A stretch of DNA of 39,785 bases from Candidatus Iainarchaeum sp. (lineage in GTDB: Archaea > Iainarchaeota > Iainarchaeia > Iainarchaeales > JAFCCJ01), in NCBI GenBank assembly GCA_017610305.1, contig JAFCCJ010000004.1:1-39785 (forward strand), written 5' to 3'. Positions 27,966 through 37,393 of the stretch are shown piece by piece (positions within the stretch are counted from its first letter, which is position 1; each line of letters opens with the position of its first letter). Below the pieces are notes generated by a model. That model had not been told where the DNA came from. It saw nothing but the letters and a program-made list of their open reading frames with translations, and did no database searches. Both the position numbers and the translations under genes were made by a program.

Positions 27966-29588
27966 ATGGAAATAGCCAAAATAAAGGACCTTCCCGCAGC
28001 TCGGGGCCTGCTTGCAGCCGACGGCATAAAAAGCAAGGACCTAATGAAGCCGTTTATTGCTGTTGTTAACAGCTTTAATGAGATTACTCCGGGGCATATC
28101 CACCTTAACCGCTTGGGAAAGAAGGTTAAGGAAGGGATAAAAGCCGCAGGGGGAATTCCATTGGAGTTCCACACTATTGCGATTTGCGATGGCATAGCAA
28201 TGGGTCATGAAGGGATGAAATATTCTTTGCCCAGCAGGGAAACTATTGCAGATAGCATAGAGGAAATGATTGCAGGTCATGGTGTTTTCGCAGGGGCTGT
28301 GTTTATTGCAGGGTGCGACAAAAATCTCCCCGGGCATTTGAAGGCAGCCGCAAGGCTGAATATACCAAGCATTTTTGTAACCTCCGGACCAATGATGCCT
28401 GGCAAGGTTAATGGGAAGGATGCGGATGTTAAAAACTGCTTTGAGGCACTTGCACAGCTTGAAAGGGGAAAAATAACAAGAGAAGAGTATGAGAACATTA
28501 CGGATAATTCCTGTCCAGGTGCGGGGAGTTGCGCTGGGTTGTTTACTGCAAATTCAATGGCGGCAGTCACTGAGGCATTGGGATTAAGCCTTCCATATTG
28601 CGCAACAACCCATGCGATCGATAAAAAGAAGGATGAAATCGCATTTGAATCAGGGGAGAAGATAATGGAATTGGTGGAAAAAGGAGTCAGGGCAAGGGAT
28701 ATAATGACAGAAAAGGCATTTGAAAATGCATTGCGTTTGGATATGGCAATAGGTGCATCAACAAACACAATATTGCACGTGCCTGATGTTGCAAAAGAGG
28801 CAGGATTTGAATTTGACCTGAAAAGAATTAATGAAATAAGTGAAACCACGCCAAATTTGGTTAAACTTTCCCCAAATTCAGATTATCATTTAATTGATTT
28901 TCACAAGGCGGGGGGAGTTCCTGCGGTTTTGAATGAGCTGAATAAGAAGAAACTTCTACATAATGAGAATACGGTGGAGGGAAAACTATTTGATAGATTA
29001 AATGACGCCTCAATAAAGGATGAGAAAGTGATAAGGCCGATTGATAATCCTTATTCAGAAGATGGCGGGATTGCCATACTTTATGGAAACCTTGCTGAAG
29101 AGGGGTCTGTGGTGAAAGAAAGCGGAATTTCCATCGAATTTCCAAAAGTGTTTGAGGGAAATGCATTGGTATTTGATTCTGAGGATGAAATCAATGAATA
29201 CATTGAGAAACAAGAGCCCCCAAAAGGCACTGTGATAGTGATAAGATATGAGGGAAAGATAGGTGGGCCTGGAATGAGGGAAATGCTTTACCCCACAGCT
29301 TCAGTTTCAGGATTGGGGCTGGATTTGGATGTTGCATTGATTACTGACGGAAGATTTTCAGGGGCAACGCATGGCGCCTGCATAGGGCATGTTGAACCAG
29401 AGGCTGCGCGCAGAGGGACAATTGCGGTTGTGAAAAACGGGGATAAGATTAAGATAGATTTTGAGAAGAAGAGAATTGATTTATTGGTTGATGATAAGGA
29501 AATCGCTGCGCGGAAAAAGAATCTAAAAATAAAATTGAAGGAACCGCATGGAAAGGTTTTGGAAAATTACCGGAAGAGGTTTTTGTGA
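27966..29588 (+). CDS. ilvD: Dihydroxy-acid dehydratase
   Basis: GCDKNLPGHLKAAARLNIPSIFVTSGPMMPG; NSCPGAGSCAGLFTANSM; LITDGRFSGATHGACIGHVEPEA. Confidence 0.97.
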   Translation: MEIAKIKDLPAARGLLAADGIKSKDLMKPFIAVVNSFNEITPGHIHLNRLGKKVKEGIKAAGGIPLEFHTIAICDGIAMGHEGMKYSLPSRETIADSIEEMIAGHGVFAGAVFIAGCDKNLPGHLKAAARLNIPSIFVTSGPMMPGKVNGKDADVKNCFEALAQLERGKITREEYENITDNSCPGAGSCAGLFTANSMAAVTEALGLSLPYCATTHAIDKKKDEIAFESGEKIMELVEKGVRARDIMTEKAFENALRLDMAIGASTNTILHVPDVAKEAGFEFDLKRINEISETTPNLVKLSPNSDYHLIDFHKAGGVPAVLNELNKKKLLHNENTVEGKLFDRLNDASIKDEKVIRPIDNPYSEDGGIAILYGNLAEEGSVVKESGISIEFPKVFEGNALVFDSEDEINEYIEKQEPPKGTVIVIRYEGKIGGPGMREMLYPTASVSGLGLDLDVALITDGRFSGATHGACIGHVEPEAARRGTIAVVKNGDKIKIDFEKKRIDLLVDDKEIAARKKNLKIKLKEPHGKVLENYRKRFL

Positions 29589-29824
29589 TGGCTGCTAAAA
29601 AGAGTACTAAAAGGAGGACGACTCCAAATTTCATTGTTAGAACTCCCAGTACTGGCAAGTCAGTTCTTGAATCAGTCGGCCTTACAAAATTGCAAGTAAA
29701 TGAGCTTAGGGCAATTGCAAAAAAACATAAAGTTGACTTAAACGAGATTCCCGCAAGTGTTTTTTTAAAAGGACATAATAGAATTGCTTTAGAAATTCGA
29801 AATAGATCAAAAACAAAACAATAA
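29585..29824 (+). CDS. Small basic hypothetical protein embedded in the BCAA operon
   Basis: 79 aa, start overlaps ilvD stop (GTGATGG), ends just before leuC; no recognised family. Confidence 0.6.
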   Translation: MMAAKKSTKRRTTPNFIVRTPSTGKSVLESVGLTKLQVNELRAIAKKHKVDLNEIPASVFLKGHNRIALEIRNRSKTKQ

Positions 29825-29837
29825 TGAGGTAATTATA

Positions 29838-31100
29838 ATGCCACAAACAATAACTGAAAAAATAATCGCAAAGCATTGCGGAAAGGAGGAGGTTTCACCA
29901 GGGGAATTGGTTAACATCGATTTGGATGTTATTCTTGCACATGAAGTAACCACGCCCCCGGCAATTTCTGCTCTTGAGAGAAATGGCATTGACCAAGTGT
30001 TTGATCCCGATAAAATAGTGGTTACCCCCGACCATTTTGTCCCGAATAAGGATGAAAAAACAGCGGAGCTGGCAAAAAGGCTTAGGGATTGGGTAAAGAA
30101 GCACAAAATAAAGAATTATTATGAAATTGGCAGGCACGGGATTTGCCATACAATACTCATTGAGAATGGCCATGTCCTCCCGGGAATGACTGTGGTTGCC
30201 GGAGATAGCCATACATGTACTCACGGGGTTGTGGGGGCATTTGGGATGGGCATAGGCTCAACAGAATTGGCGGCGGCCATCGCTACAGGAAAAAGCTGGT
30301 TTATAGTTCCTGAAACTATTAAGGTGGAGATTAATGGCGAATTGGGCAAGGGAGTTTACAGTAAGGACGTAATGCTGCAGATTCTTTCCAAATTGGGTGT
30401 TGATGGAGCGACTGACAAGGTGATAGAATATGTTGGCTCAACAATTGACGCAATGGAAGTTGAGGATAGGGTTGTTCTTACAAATATGGCGGTTGAGGCA
30501 GGTGCCACTTTAGGGATAATAAATCCTGACAAGAAGACAATTAAATATGTGGAACAAAGAAGCAATAAAAAATATGATTTAGTGAAGTCTGATGCCGATG
30601 CTAAATTTTCTTCCCATAAAAAATTTGACGTTTCTTCACTTGAGCCAATGGTTGCCGTTCCTTCACTCCCCTCAAATGGAAAAACTGTTTCCAAAGTTAA
30701 GGATGTGAAAGTGGACCAGGCTGTTGTGGGGAGCTGCACAAATGGGAGAATTGGCGATTTGAGGGAAGCGGCAGCAGTGTTAAAGGGCAATGAAGTGCAT
30801 AAGGATGTTAGAATGATAGTTATTCCCGCCACCACAAAAATATACAAGCAGGCATTGAGAGAAGGGTTACTGGAACAGTTTATTGATGCAAACGCAACTG
30901 TCTCAACCCCGACCTGCGGGCCTTGTTTAGGGGGCCATATGGGAGTTCTTGCAGAAGGAGAAAGGTGCATTGCCTCCACAAACAGGAATTTTGTCGGGAG
31001 AATGGGCCATCCAAAGAGCGAGGTATATTTGGCATCGCCTGCAACTGTTGCGGCATCTGCAATAGATGGAAAGGTTGCTGACCCGAGGAAATATTTATAG
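29838..31100 (+). CDS. leuC: 3-isopropylmalate dehydratase large subunit
   Basis: VVAGDSHTCTHGVVGAFGMGIGSTELAAAIATG; VVGSCTNGRIGDLREAA; TPTCGPCLGGHMGVLAEGERCIASTNRNFVGRMG. Confidence 0.97.
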   Translation: MPQTITEKIIAKHCGKEEVSPGELVNIDLDVILAHEVTTPPAISALERNGIDQVFDPDKIVVTPDHFVPNKDEKTAELAKRLRDWVKKHKIKNYYEIGRHGICHTILIENGHVLPGMTVVAGDSHTCTHGVVGAFGMGIGSTELAAAIATGKSWFIVPETIKVEINGELGKGVYSKDVMLQILSKLGVDGATDKVIEYVGSTIDAMEVEDRVVLTNMAVEAGATLGIINPDKKTIKYVEQRSNKKYDLVKSDADAKFSSHKKFDVSSLEPMVAVPSLPSNGKTVSKVKDVKVDQAVVGSCTNGRIGDLREAAAVLKGNEVHKDVRMIVIPATTKIYKQALREGLLEQFIDANATVSTPTCGPCLGGHMGVLAEGERCIASTNRNFVGRMGHPKSEVYLASPATVAASAIDGKVADPRKYL

Positions 31101-31105
31101 GTGAG

Positions 31106-31600
31106 ATGATGAAAGGACGGGCGATTGTTTACAAAAAGAATGATATTGATACAGACCTGATAATTCCCGCAAAGTACCTGAATACAGATGACCCTAAAGA
31201 ACTTGCAGAGCATGCAATGGAATTTTTGGATGTAGAATTCCCAAAAAAGGTAAAGGAAGGGGATATTTTAGTTGCAGGAAGGAATTTCGGATGCGGGAGT
31301 AGTAGAGAGCATGCAATATGGTGCCTAACCGGAAATGGGGTACAGGCAGTAATCGCGGAAAGTTTTGCAAGGATTTTTTTCCGTAATGGCATAAATTATG
31401 GTTTGCTTCCAGTTGTATTGGAGGGGGCGACCAAAAAGATTTCAGATGGTGATGAACTGGAGATTGATGTGAAGAAGGGAACTGTGAAAAATATTACTAG
31501 TGGCAAGGAATTTGAAATCAAGCCATATCCTGAATTTGCGATGAAAATAATTAATGCTGGCGGGCTTATGAATTATGTGAAGAAGGAGATGAATAAATGA
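31106..31600 (+). CDS. leuD: 3-isopropylmalate dehydratase small subunit
   Basis: [49 protein letters not shown]. Confidence 0.97.
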   Translation: MMKGRAIVYKKNDIDTDLIIPAKYLNTDDPKELAEHAMEFLDVEFPKKVKEGDILVAGRNFGCGSSREHAIWCLTGNGVQAVIAESFARIFFRNGINYGLLPVVLEGATKKISDGDELEIDVKKGTVKNITSGKEFEIKPYPEFAMKIINAGGLMNYVKKEMNK

Positions 31601-32658
31601 GTAAAAAGATTGCAGTTTTAGCTGGAGACGGAATAGGTCCTGAGGTAATTGCCGAAACCCTTAAGGTTTTGCATGCGGTTGAAGAAAAGTTTGGCGCAAA
31701 ATTTGAATTTAATGAGGCATTGATAGGCGGTGCCGCAATAGATGAAAAAGGAAAGGCCCTTCCTGATGAAACTCTGGAATTGTGCAAAAACTGCGATGCA
31801 ATTCTTTTGGGCGCAGTTGGCGGGGACAAGTGGGATAAACTTCCGCCTGAAGAGAGGCCTGAAAGGGCTGCACTCCTTCCATTGCGGAAAGAATTTGATT
31901 TATTTGCAAACTTAAGGCCGGTGAAAGTATTTCCTGCTCTGGCAAATGCATCCACACTGAAAGCTGAAATAATTGAGGGCGGATTTGACATAATGATAGT
32001 GCGGGAATTAACCGGGGGAATTTATTTCGGGAAGAAGGGAAAAGGAAATGACTGGGCAAGTGATGAGCTCAAATATTCAGTCCCTGAAATCGAAAGGGTT
32101 GCAAAAGTAGCTTTTGAGATTGCAATGAAGCGCGGAAAGAAAGTTTGTTCTGTTGACAAGGCAAATGTCCTTTCTTCAATGGTTTTGTGGAGGGAGACCG
32201 TTGAAAAACTGGCGAAAGAGTTTCCTGAGATTGAACTTTCGCATATGTATGTTGATAATGCGGCAATGCAGTTGGTGAGAAACCCAAAGCAGTTTGATGT
32301 TATTGTAACTGGGAATATGTTTGGAGATATTTTAAGCGATGAGGCATCTATGATAAGCGGAAGCATAGGAATGCTTGCATCAGCATCCCTGCGGGAGGAC
32401 TCTTTCGGTTTATATGAACCAATCCACGGCTCAGCTCCTGATATTGCAGGCCAGAATAAGGCAAACCCAATGGCGACCATTTTAAGCGCCGCAATGATGC
32501 TTCGCCATTCTTTTGGAATGGAAAAAGAGGCAAAAGCGGTGGAAACTGCAGTAAATGCAGTTCTTGAAGAGGGGTTTCGCACAGGGGACATAATGCAGAA
32601 AAACTGCAAACAACTGGGAACCAAGGAAATTGGGGATGAAATTGCCAAAAGAGTGTAA
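31597..32658 (+). CDS. leuB: 3-isopropylmalate dehydrogenase
   Basis: [90 protein letters not shown]. Confidence 0.96.
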   Translation: MSKKIAVLAGDGIGPEVIAETLKVLHAVEEKFGAKFEFNEALIGGAAIDEKGKALPDETLELCKNCDAILLGAVGGDKWDKLPPEERPERAALLPLRKEFDLFANLRPVKVFPALANASTLKAEIIEGGFDIMIVRELTGGIYFGKKGKGNDWASDELKYSVPEIERVAKVAFEIAMKRGKKVCSVDKANVLSSMVLWRETVEKLAKEFPEIELSHMYVDNAAMQLVRNPKQFDVIVTGNMFGDILSDEASMISGSIGMLASASLREDSFGLYEPIHGSAPDIAGQNKANPMATILSAAMMLRHSFGMEKEAKAVETAVNAVLEEGFRTGDIMQKNCKQLGTKEIGDEIAKRV

Positions 32659-32684
32659 AAAATCCCGAGTTTCCACCAACATGC

Positions 32685-32693
32685 TTTTTAATA
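32685..32693 (+). promoter_or_regulatory. Box A/TATA element upstream of aromatic leader ORF
   Basis: TTTTTAATA about 28 bp upstream of ATG at 32717, consistent with a nearly leaderless transcript. Confidence 0.55.
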
Positions 32694-32716
32694 ACTAACT
32701 TCCCCTATAATTAATT

Positions 32717-32809
32717 ATGACATACATCAGCCTGCATAATAGGCCGTCGCTTGTGGTGATGTTAGTGGATGCTCTTTCTTCTATCCCATATTTTTTCTTT
32801 TATTGGTAA
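32717..32809 (+). CDS. Candidate aromatic leader peptide (30 aa) ending Y-F-F-F-Y-W-stop
   Basis: MTYISLHNRPSLVVMLVDALSSIPYFFFYW*; terminal codons TAT TTT TTC TTT TAT TGG TAA; lies between box A and the talC-pheA-tkt-aroF operon. Confidence 0.8.
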   Translation: MTYISLHNRPSLVVMLVDALSSIPYFFFYW

Positions 32810-32812
32810 TTT

Positions 32813-32839
32813 AGGCAGTACCATTTATGGCGACTGTCT
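32813..32839 (+). promoter_or_regulatory. RNA hairpin just after aromatic leader stop
   Basis: AGGCAGT (32813-32819) / ACTGTCT (32833-32839), one G-U, optional inner CCA/TGG; starts 3 nt after the leader stop; followed by TCTCAAAAAAG. Confidence 0.55.
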
Positions 32840-32889
32840 TCTCAAAAAAGATTAGATAAGGGAATAGAGGAAGAAAAGGAGGGGAAATT

Positions 32890-33540
32890 ATGAAAATTTT
32901 TATTGATACCGCAAATGTTGAGGAAATTAAGGAGGCCGCTTCCTGGGGAATAGTGGATGGTGTAACCACGAACCCTACTCTCATTTCAAGGGAAGGAAGG
33001 GACTTCAAGGAAGTTGTTAAGGAAATTTGCTCCATTGTTGATGGCCCAATCAGCGCAGAGGCTGTTAGTGAGGATGCTGCAGGAATGGTTAAAGAGGCTG
33101 AAGAACTCAGCAAAATCCACAAAAATATTGTTGTGAAGATTCCGATGACTGCTGAGGGGTTAAAGGCAACAAAAGAGTGCACTGGGAAGGGAATTAAGAC
33201 CAATGTAACACTTATTTTCTCCGCAAACCAGGCATTGCTTGCCGCAAAAGCAGGCGCAACTTATGTAAGCCCTTTTGTGGGGAGATTGGATGATATCGGG
33301 GAAAGCGGAATGCAGCTGGTTGAGGATATTGTTGAAATCTTTAAGAATTATGGTGTTCTGAAAACAGAGATTATTGTCGCAAGCATAAGGCACCCGATGC
33401 ATGTAATTGATGCAGGAATAATCGGCGCCCATATTTCAACAGTTCCATTTGGTGTTTTGGGGAAGATGATTAAGCACCCGCTAACTGATAAGGGAATAAA
33501 TGCATTTTTGGAGGACTGGAAAAAAGTTCCTAAAAAGTGA
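32890..33540 (+). CDS. Transaldolase / fructose-6-phosphate aldolase-like (TalC type)
   Basis: [73 protein letters not shown]. Confidence 0.93.
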   Translation: MKIFIDTANVEEIKEAASWGIVDGVTTNPTLISREGRDFKEVVKEICSIVDGPISAEAVSEDAAGMVKEAEELSKIHKNIVVKIPMTAEGLKATKECTGKGIKTNVTLIFSANQALLAAKAGATYVSPFVGRLDDIGESGMQLVEDIVEIFKNYGVLKTEIIVASIRHPMHVIDAGIIGAHISTVPFGVLGKMIKHPLTDKGINAFLEDWKKVPKK

Positions 33541-33546
33541 TTTTGA

Positions 33547-34614
33547 ATGAGTCTGGCAGAAAAAAGAAAGGAAATCGATAAGGTCGATTTGAAGATTCTG
33601 GAATTGCTGAAGGCGAGGGTAAATCTTGCAAAGGATATTGGCAAGGTCAAGGCAAAGGGCAAGGGAGATATTTTCGTCCCTTCTCGGGAAAAGGAAATTA
33701 TCAACAATCTGCTGAAGAAAAACAAGGGCTCTGTCCCTGAGGAATGCATCAGCGGAGTTTATGGGGAAATATTCAGCGCATGCAGGAATATTGAAAGCCC
33801 GCTGAAAATCGCATATCTCGGACCTAAAGCAACATTTACACACATAGCTGCAATAAAGCAGTTTGGCTCATCCCCGGAATTCATTGCAAAGGATTCAATA
33901 AGTGAAGTGTTCTCAGATGTTGAAAAGAAAGTGGTGAGCTATGGGGTTGTGCCTATTGAGAATTCCCAGGAAGGAACCGTCACCCACACCCTGGACATGT
34001 TCCTGAAATATGATATTGACATTGTTTCAGAAAGAATGCTGGAGGTTAAGCACCATCTCCTTTCAAATCATGGGGTGAAGGAAATAAAGAAGATTTACAC
34101 CCACCCGCATGCAATGGCGCAGTGCAGGAACTGGATTGCAAAAAACCTGCCAAAGGCAGAGCTTATTGAGGTTTCCTCAACAACAAAGGGGGCGGAATCC
34201 GCATCCCTTTACCACAGCTCGGCCGCAATAGCCTCTGAACTGGCTGCAAAGGAATATGCTCTCGGCATAATTGCAAGAAACATAGAGGACAGCGGAAAAA
34301 ACCATACCCGTTTCCTTATTATCGGGGAATCAAAGCCAAAAAATACCGGAAAAGACAAAACATCCATGGTTTTTTCTGTGAAGCATGAGTCAGGCGCACT
34401 TTTCAGTGCCCTTAAATCATTTCAGGATTATGGTGTCAATATGACAAAGATTGAGAGCAGGCCCACCAAATTAAAAAACTGGAATTATGTTTTCTTTGTT
34501 GATGTGCAGGGATATATTGACGATGAAAAAATCAAGAAAGCCCTCAAGGATATGGAAAAATCAACAGGGTTTATAAAAATCCTGGGCAGTTACCCGGAAG
34601 AAAATAACAAGTGA
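33547..34614 (+). CDS. pheA: Bifunctional chorismate mutase / prephenate dehydratase with ACT domain
   Basis: AroQ-like IDKVDLKILELLKARVNLAKDIGKVKA; IAYLGPKATFTHIAAIKQFG; VVPIENSQEGTVTHTLDMF; NHTRFLII; ACT with KIESRPTK. Confidence 0.95.
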   Translation: MSLAEKRKEIDKVDLKILELLKARVNLAKDIGKVKAKGKGDIFVPSREKEIINNLLKKNKGSVPEECISGVYGEIFSACRNIESPLKIAYLGPKATFTHIAAIKQFGSSPEFIAKDSISEVFSDVEKKVVSYGVVPIENSQEGTVTHTLDMFLKYDIDIVSERMLEVKHHLLSNHGVKEIKKIYTHPHAMAQCRNWIAKNLPKAELIEVSSTTKGAESASLYHSSAAIASELAAKEYALGIIARNIEDSGKNHTRFLIIGESKPKNTGKDKTSMVFSVKHESGALFSALKSFQDYGVNMTKIESRPTKLKNWNYVFFVDVQGYIDDEKIKKALKDMEKSTGFIKILGSYPEENNK

Positions 34615-34618
34615 TATT

Positions 34619-35437
34619 ATGAAACTGGATTCACACAAGGATTTGGAGCAGAAGGCAAGAGAGATCAGGAGAGAAATCATTAAAATGCTCTCAATTTCGG
34701 GGAGCGGCCATCCCGGGGGAAGCCTTAGCGCAACTGACCTAATGGTTGCATTGTTCTACCATGAGATGAATTACAATCCCAATGAACCACTATGGCCTGA
34801 CAGGGACAGGTTTGTGTTAAGCAAAGGCCATTGCTGCCCTGCACTTTATGCGATACTTGCAGATTTAGGTTATTTCCCAAAAGAAAAGCTGAAAACTTTA
34901 AGAAAATTGAATTCGCCATTGCAGGGGCATCCATCTTACACACATATTCCCGCGGTTGAGGCAAGCACCGGCCCATTAGGGCAGGGATTGAGTGTGGGAA
35001 ATGGAATTGCGCTTGCAGGAAAACTGGACAAGAAAGATTATCATGTTTATGTTATGCTCGGCGACGGGGAGATGCAGGAAGGAAATGTCTGGGAAGCAAT
35101 GATGACCTCGAGCCATTACAAGACTGATAATTTAACCGCAATAGTGGATTACAATAATTTGCAGATTGACGGAAAGGTTAGTGAGGTTAAGGAAGTTATG
35201 CCCCTGAAGGACAAATTCAAGTCATTTGGCTGGGAAGTGTTTGAGGTTAATGGCCATAAAATGAAGGATATTGTCAAGGTTTTGGGAAAAGCCAGGAAGA
35301 AGAAGGGAAAACCTAGTGTGATTATTGCAAAAACCATTAAGGGCAAGGGGGTTTCTTTTATGGAGAATATTGTTGATTTCCATGGAGTGACACCAAATGA
35401 AGAGGAAACTGCAAAGGCACTAAAGGAGCTGGAATGA
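34619..35437 (+). CDS. Transketolase, N-terminal (TPP-binding) subunit
   Basis: GSGHPGGSLSATDLMVALFYHEM; STGPLGQGLSVGNGIALAGKL; GDGEMQEGNVWEA. Confidence 0.95.
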   Translation: MKLDSHKDLEQKAREIRREIIKMLSISGSGHPGGSLSATDLMVALFYHEMNYNPNEPLWPDRDRFVLSKGHCCPALYAILADLGYFPKEKLKTLRKLNSPLQGHPSYTHIPAVEASTGPLGQGLSVGNGIALAGKLDKKDYHVYVMLGDGEMQEGNVWEAMMTSSHYKTDNLTAIVDYNNLQIDGKVSEVKEVMPLKDKFKSFGWEVFEVNGHKMKDIVKVLGKARKKKGKPSVIIAKTIKGKGVSFMENIVDFHGVTPNEEETAKALKELE

Positions 35438-36375
35438 TGGACGCAAAGGCGACAAGGGAAGGATATGGAGATGGCCTTGCAGAGCTGGGCGAATCCAGGC
35501 CTGAAGTTGTGGCACTTGATGCGGATTTGGCAAAATCAACCAAATCAATTAATTTTAAGGAAAAATTCCCTGAAAGGTTTTTCGAGATGGGAATCAGCGA
35601 GCAGGATATGGTGGCGACTGCTGCAGGATTTGCCTTAAGCGGAAAAATTGCATATGCATCAAGCTTTGCCTGCTTCATTACAGGGCGAGCTTATGATCAA
35701 GTAAGGACCTCAGTATGTTACTCAAATGTTAATGTGAAACTTGTCGGGAGCCATGCAGGATTAATGACTGGGGAAGACGGAGCAACCCACCAGGCTTTGG
35801 AGGATATTTCATTGATGAGGTCACTTCCTAATATGAAGGTAATTGTCCCGGGAGATTATTTCGAGGCAAAGATTGCGACAAAAAAGGCAGCCGAAATTCC
35901 AGGGCCGGTTTATCTTCGAATGGCAAGGGCAAAAACCCCTATTTATTTCAATGATGATTACAATTTCACCTTAGGAAAGGGGGTTGTGATGGAATCAGGC
36001 TCAGATGTGGCCATAATTGCCTGTGGTGCGCCATTGCAGTATGCCATTGAGGCCGCTGAAAGGCTTAAAAAGGATAAAATTGACGCAGCAGTGGTCAACA
36101 TGCCATCTATTAAACCTTTAGACGCAAAACTTGTTTCTAAGATGGCCACTCAGGCAGGCGCGATAGTAACTGTTGAGGACCATTCAATCTATGGCGGGTT
36201 AGGAAGCGCTGTTTCAGAGGTAATGGCTGAGGAAGGCCTTGCACCTGTTGAAAGGGTTGGAACAAAGGATGTGTTTGGGGAAAGCGGAAAAGGGCCAGAG
36301 CTTTACAAAAAATATGGCCTGGATTCTGATGGAATAATTAATGCAGTTAAAATTGTAATGGGAAAACGGAAGTGA
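35434..36375 (+). CDS. Transketolase, C-terminal subunit
   Basis: LDADLAKSTKSINFKEKFPERFFEMGISEQDMVATAAGFALSGKIAYASSFA; ATG overlaps previous stop. Confidence 0.95.
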   Translation: MMDAKATREGYGDGLAELGESRPEVVALDADLAKSTKSINFKEKFPERFFEMGISEQDMVATAAGFALSGKIAYASSFACFITGRAYDQVRTSVCYSNVNVKLVGSHAGLMTGEDGATHQALEDISLMRSLPNMKVIVPGDYFEAKIATKKAAEIPGPVYLRMARAKTPIYFNDDYNFTLGKGVVMESGSDVAIIACGAPLQYAIEAAERLKKDKIDAAVVNMPSIKPLDAKLVSKMATQAGAIVTVEDHSIYGGLGSAVSEVMAEEGLAPVERVGTKDVFGESGKGPELYKKYGLDSDGIINAVKIVMGKRK

Positions 36376-36379
36376 TAGA

Positions 36380-37393
36380 ATGATAATAGTGATGGGGAAA
36401 GAAGCTGATGCAAACAACGTTAAAGCAGTTATTGAGAAAATAAAATCCGCAGGGTTAAAGGCATTTATTTCAGAAGGTGAATTTGTCACAATTATCGGGG
36501 TTGTGGGAGATGTCACAAAACTAAAGAAGGGCGAATTTGAAAGAATGGACGGCGTTGACAGAATAGTTGCCGTAATGAAACCCTATAAACAGGCATCAAG
36601 GGATTTCCACCCGAAAAATTCTGTTATTGAAGTAGATGGCGTAAAAATTGGCGGGGAAAAGATTACAATTGCCGCAGGGCCTTGTGCAATTGAGTCAGAA
36701 GAGTTTCTCTTTTCTATTGCAGAATCTGTTAAAAAATCAGGGGCGGAAATTTTCAGGGCTTCGGCTTATAAACCAAGGAGCTCACCCTATGATTTTCAGG
36801 GCATGGGTGAGAAGGGCCTGAAAATGCTGAAGAAAGTTAAGGAAGAGACAGGTTTAGTTGTGGAAACAGAGGTAATGGACACGAGAAATGTTGAACTGGT
36901 CGCAAAATATGTTGATATTTTAAGGGTTGGCGCAAGGAATATGCAGAACTTCGACCTGCTTAAGGAAGTGGGAAAGGTGAGCAAGCCAGTTATTCTTAAA
37001 AATGGAATTTCCGCAACGATTAGTGAATTTCTAATGGCGGCAGAATATATTATGAGTGAGGGAAATCACGAGGTAATCCTTTGTTATAGGGGGATAAGAA
37101 CACATGAGCCTGCTGTAAGAAACAGCATGGACATACTTGCAATTCCTCTCCTCAAAGCTAACACACATCTGCCGGTTATAGTTGACCCAAGCCATGCTGC
37201 CGGGAATTTCAGGTTTATTGAGGCAACTAGCAGGGCCGCAATTGCCGCAGGTGCTGATGGCTTGTTGGTTGAGGTGCACTGCAATCCTGAGAAAGCTATG
37301 TGCGATGGCAAACAAAGCCTTACAACACAAAAATTCGACTCCCTGATGAAAAACTTGAAAGCTGTGGCTGCAGCTGTTGATAGAAAAATGTGA
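36380..37393 (+). CDS. aroF: 3-deoxy-7-phosphoheptulonate (DAHP) synthase, type I-beta with N-terminal ferredoxin-like domain
   Basis: ITIAAGPCAIESEEFLFSIAESVKKSGAEIFRASAYKPRSSPYDFQGMGEKGL; CYRGIRTHEP; VIVDPSHAAGNF. Confidence 0.95.
   Translation: MIIVMGKEADANNVKAVIEKIKSAGLKAFISEGEFVTIIGVVGDVTKLKKGEFERMDGVDRIVAVMKPYKQASRDFHPKNSVIEVDGVKIGGEKITIAAGPCAIESEEFLFSIAESVKKSGAEIFRASAYKPRSSPYDFQGMGEKGLKMLKKVKEETGLVVETEVMDTRNVELVAKYVDILRVGARNMQNFDLLKEVGKVSKPVILKNGISATISEFLMAAEYIMSEGNHEVILCYRGIRTHEPAVRNSMDILAIPLLKANTHLPVIVDPSHAAGNFRFIEATSRAAIAAGADGLLVEVHCNPEKAMCDGKQSLTTQKFDSLMKNLKAVAAAVDRKM

Noticed and set aside
22950-32820. Shared 10-mer TTAGGCAGTA at 22950-22959 and 32811-32820
   Set aside because: Located in different contexts (upstream of TATA versus after the leader stop); a single 10-mer match in 40 kb can occur by chance.
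32773-32876. Polypyrimidine/polypurine pairing TTTCTTC (32775-32781) with GAAGAAA (32870-32876)
   Set aside because: Low-complexity 7-bp pairing, weak and likely fortuitous without folding or conservation data.
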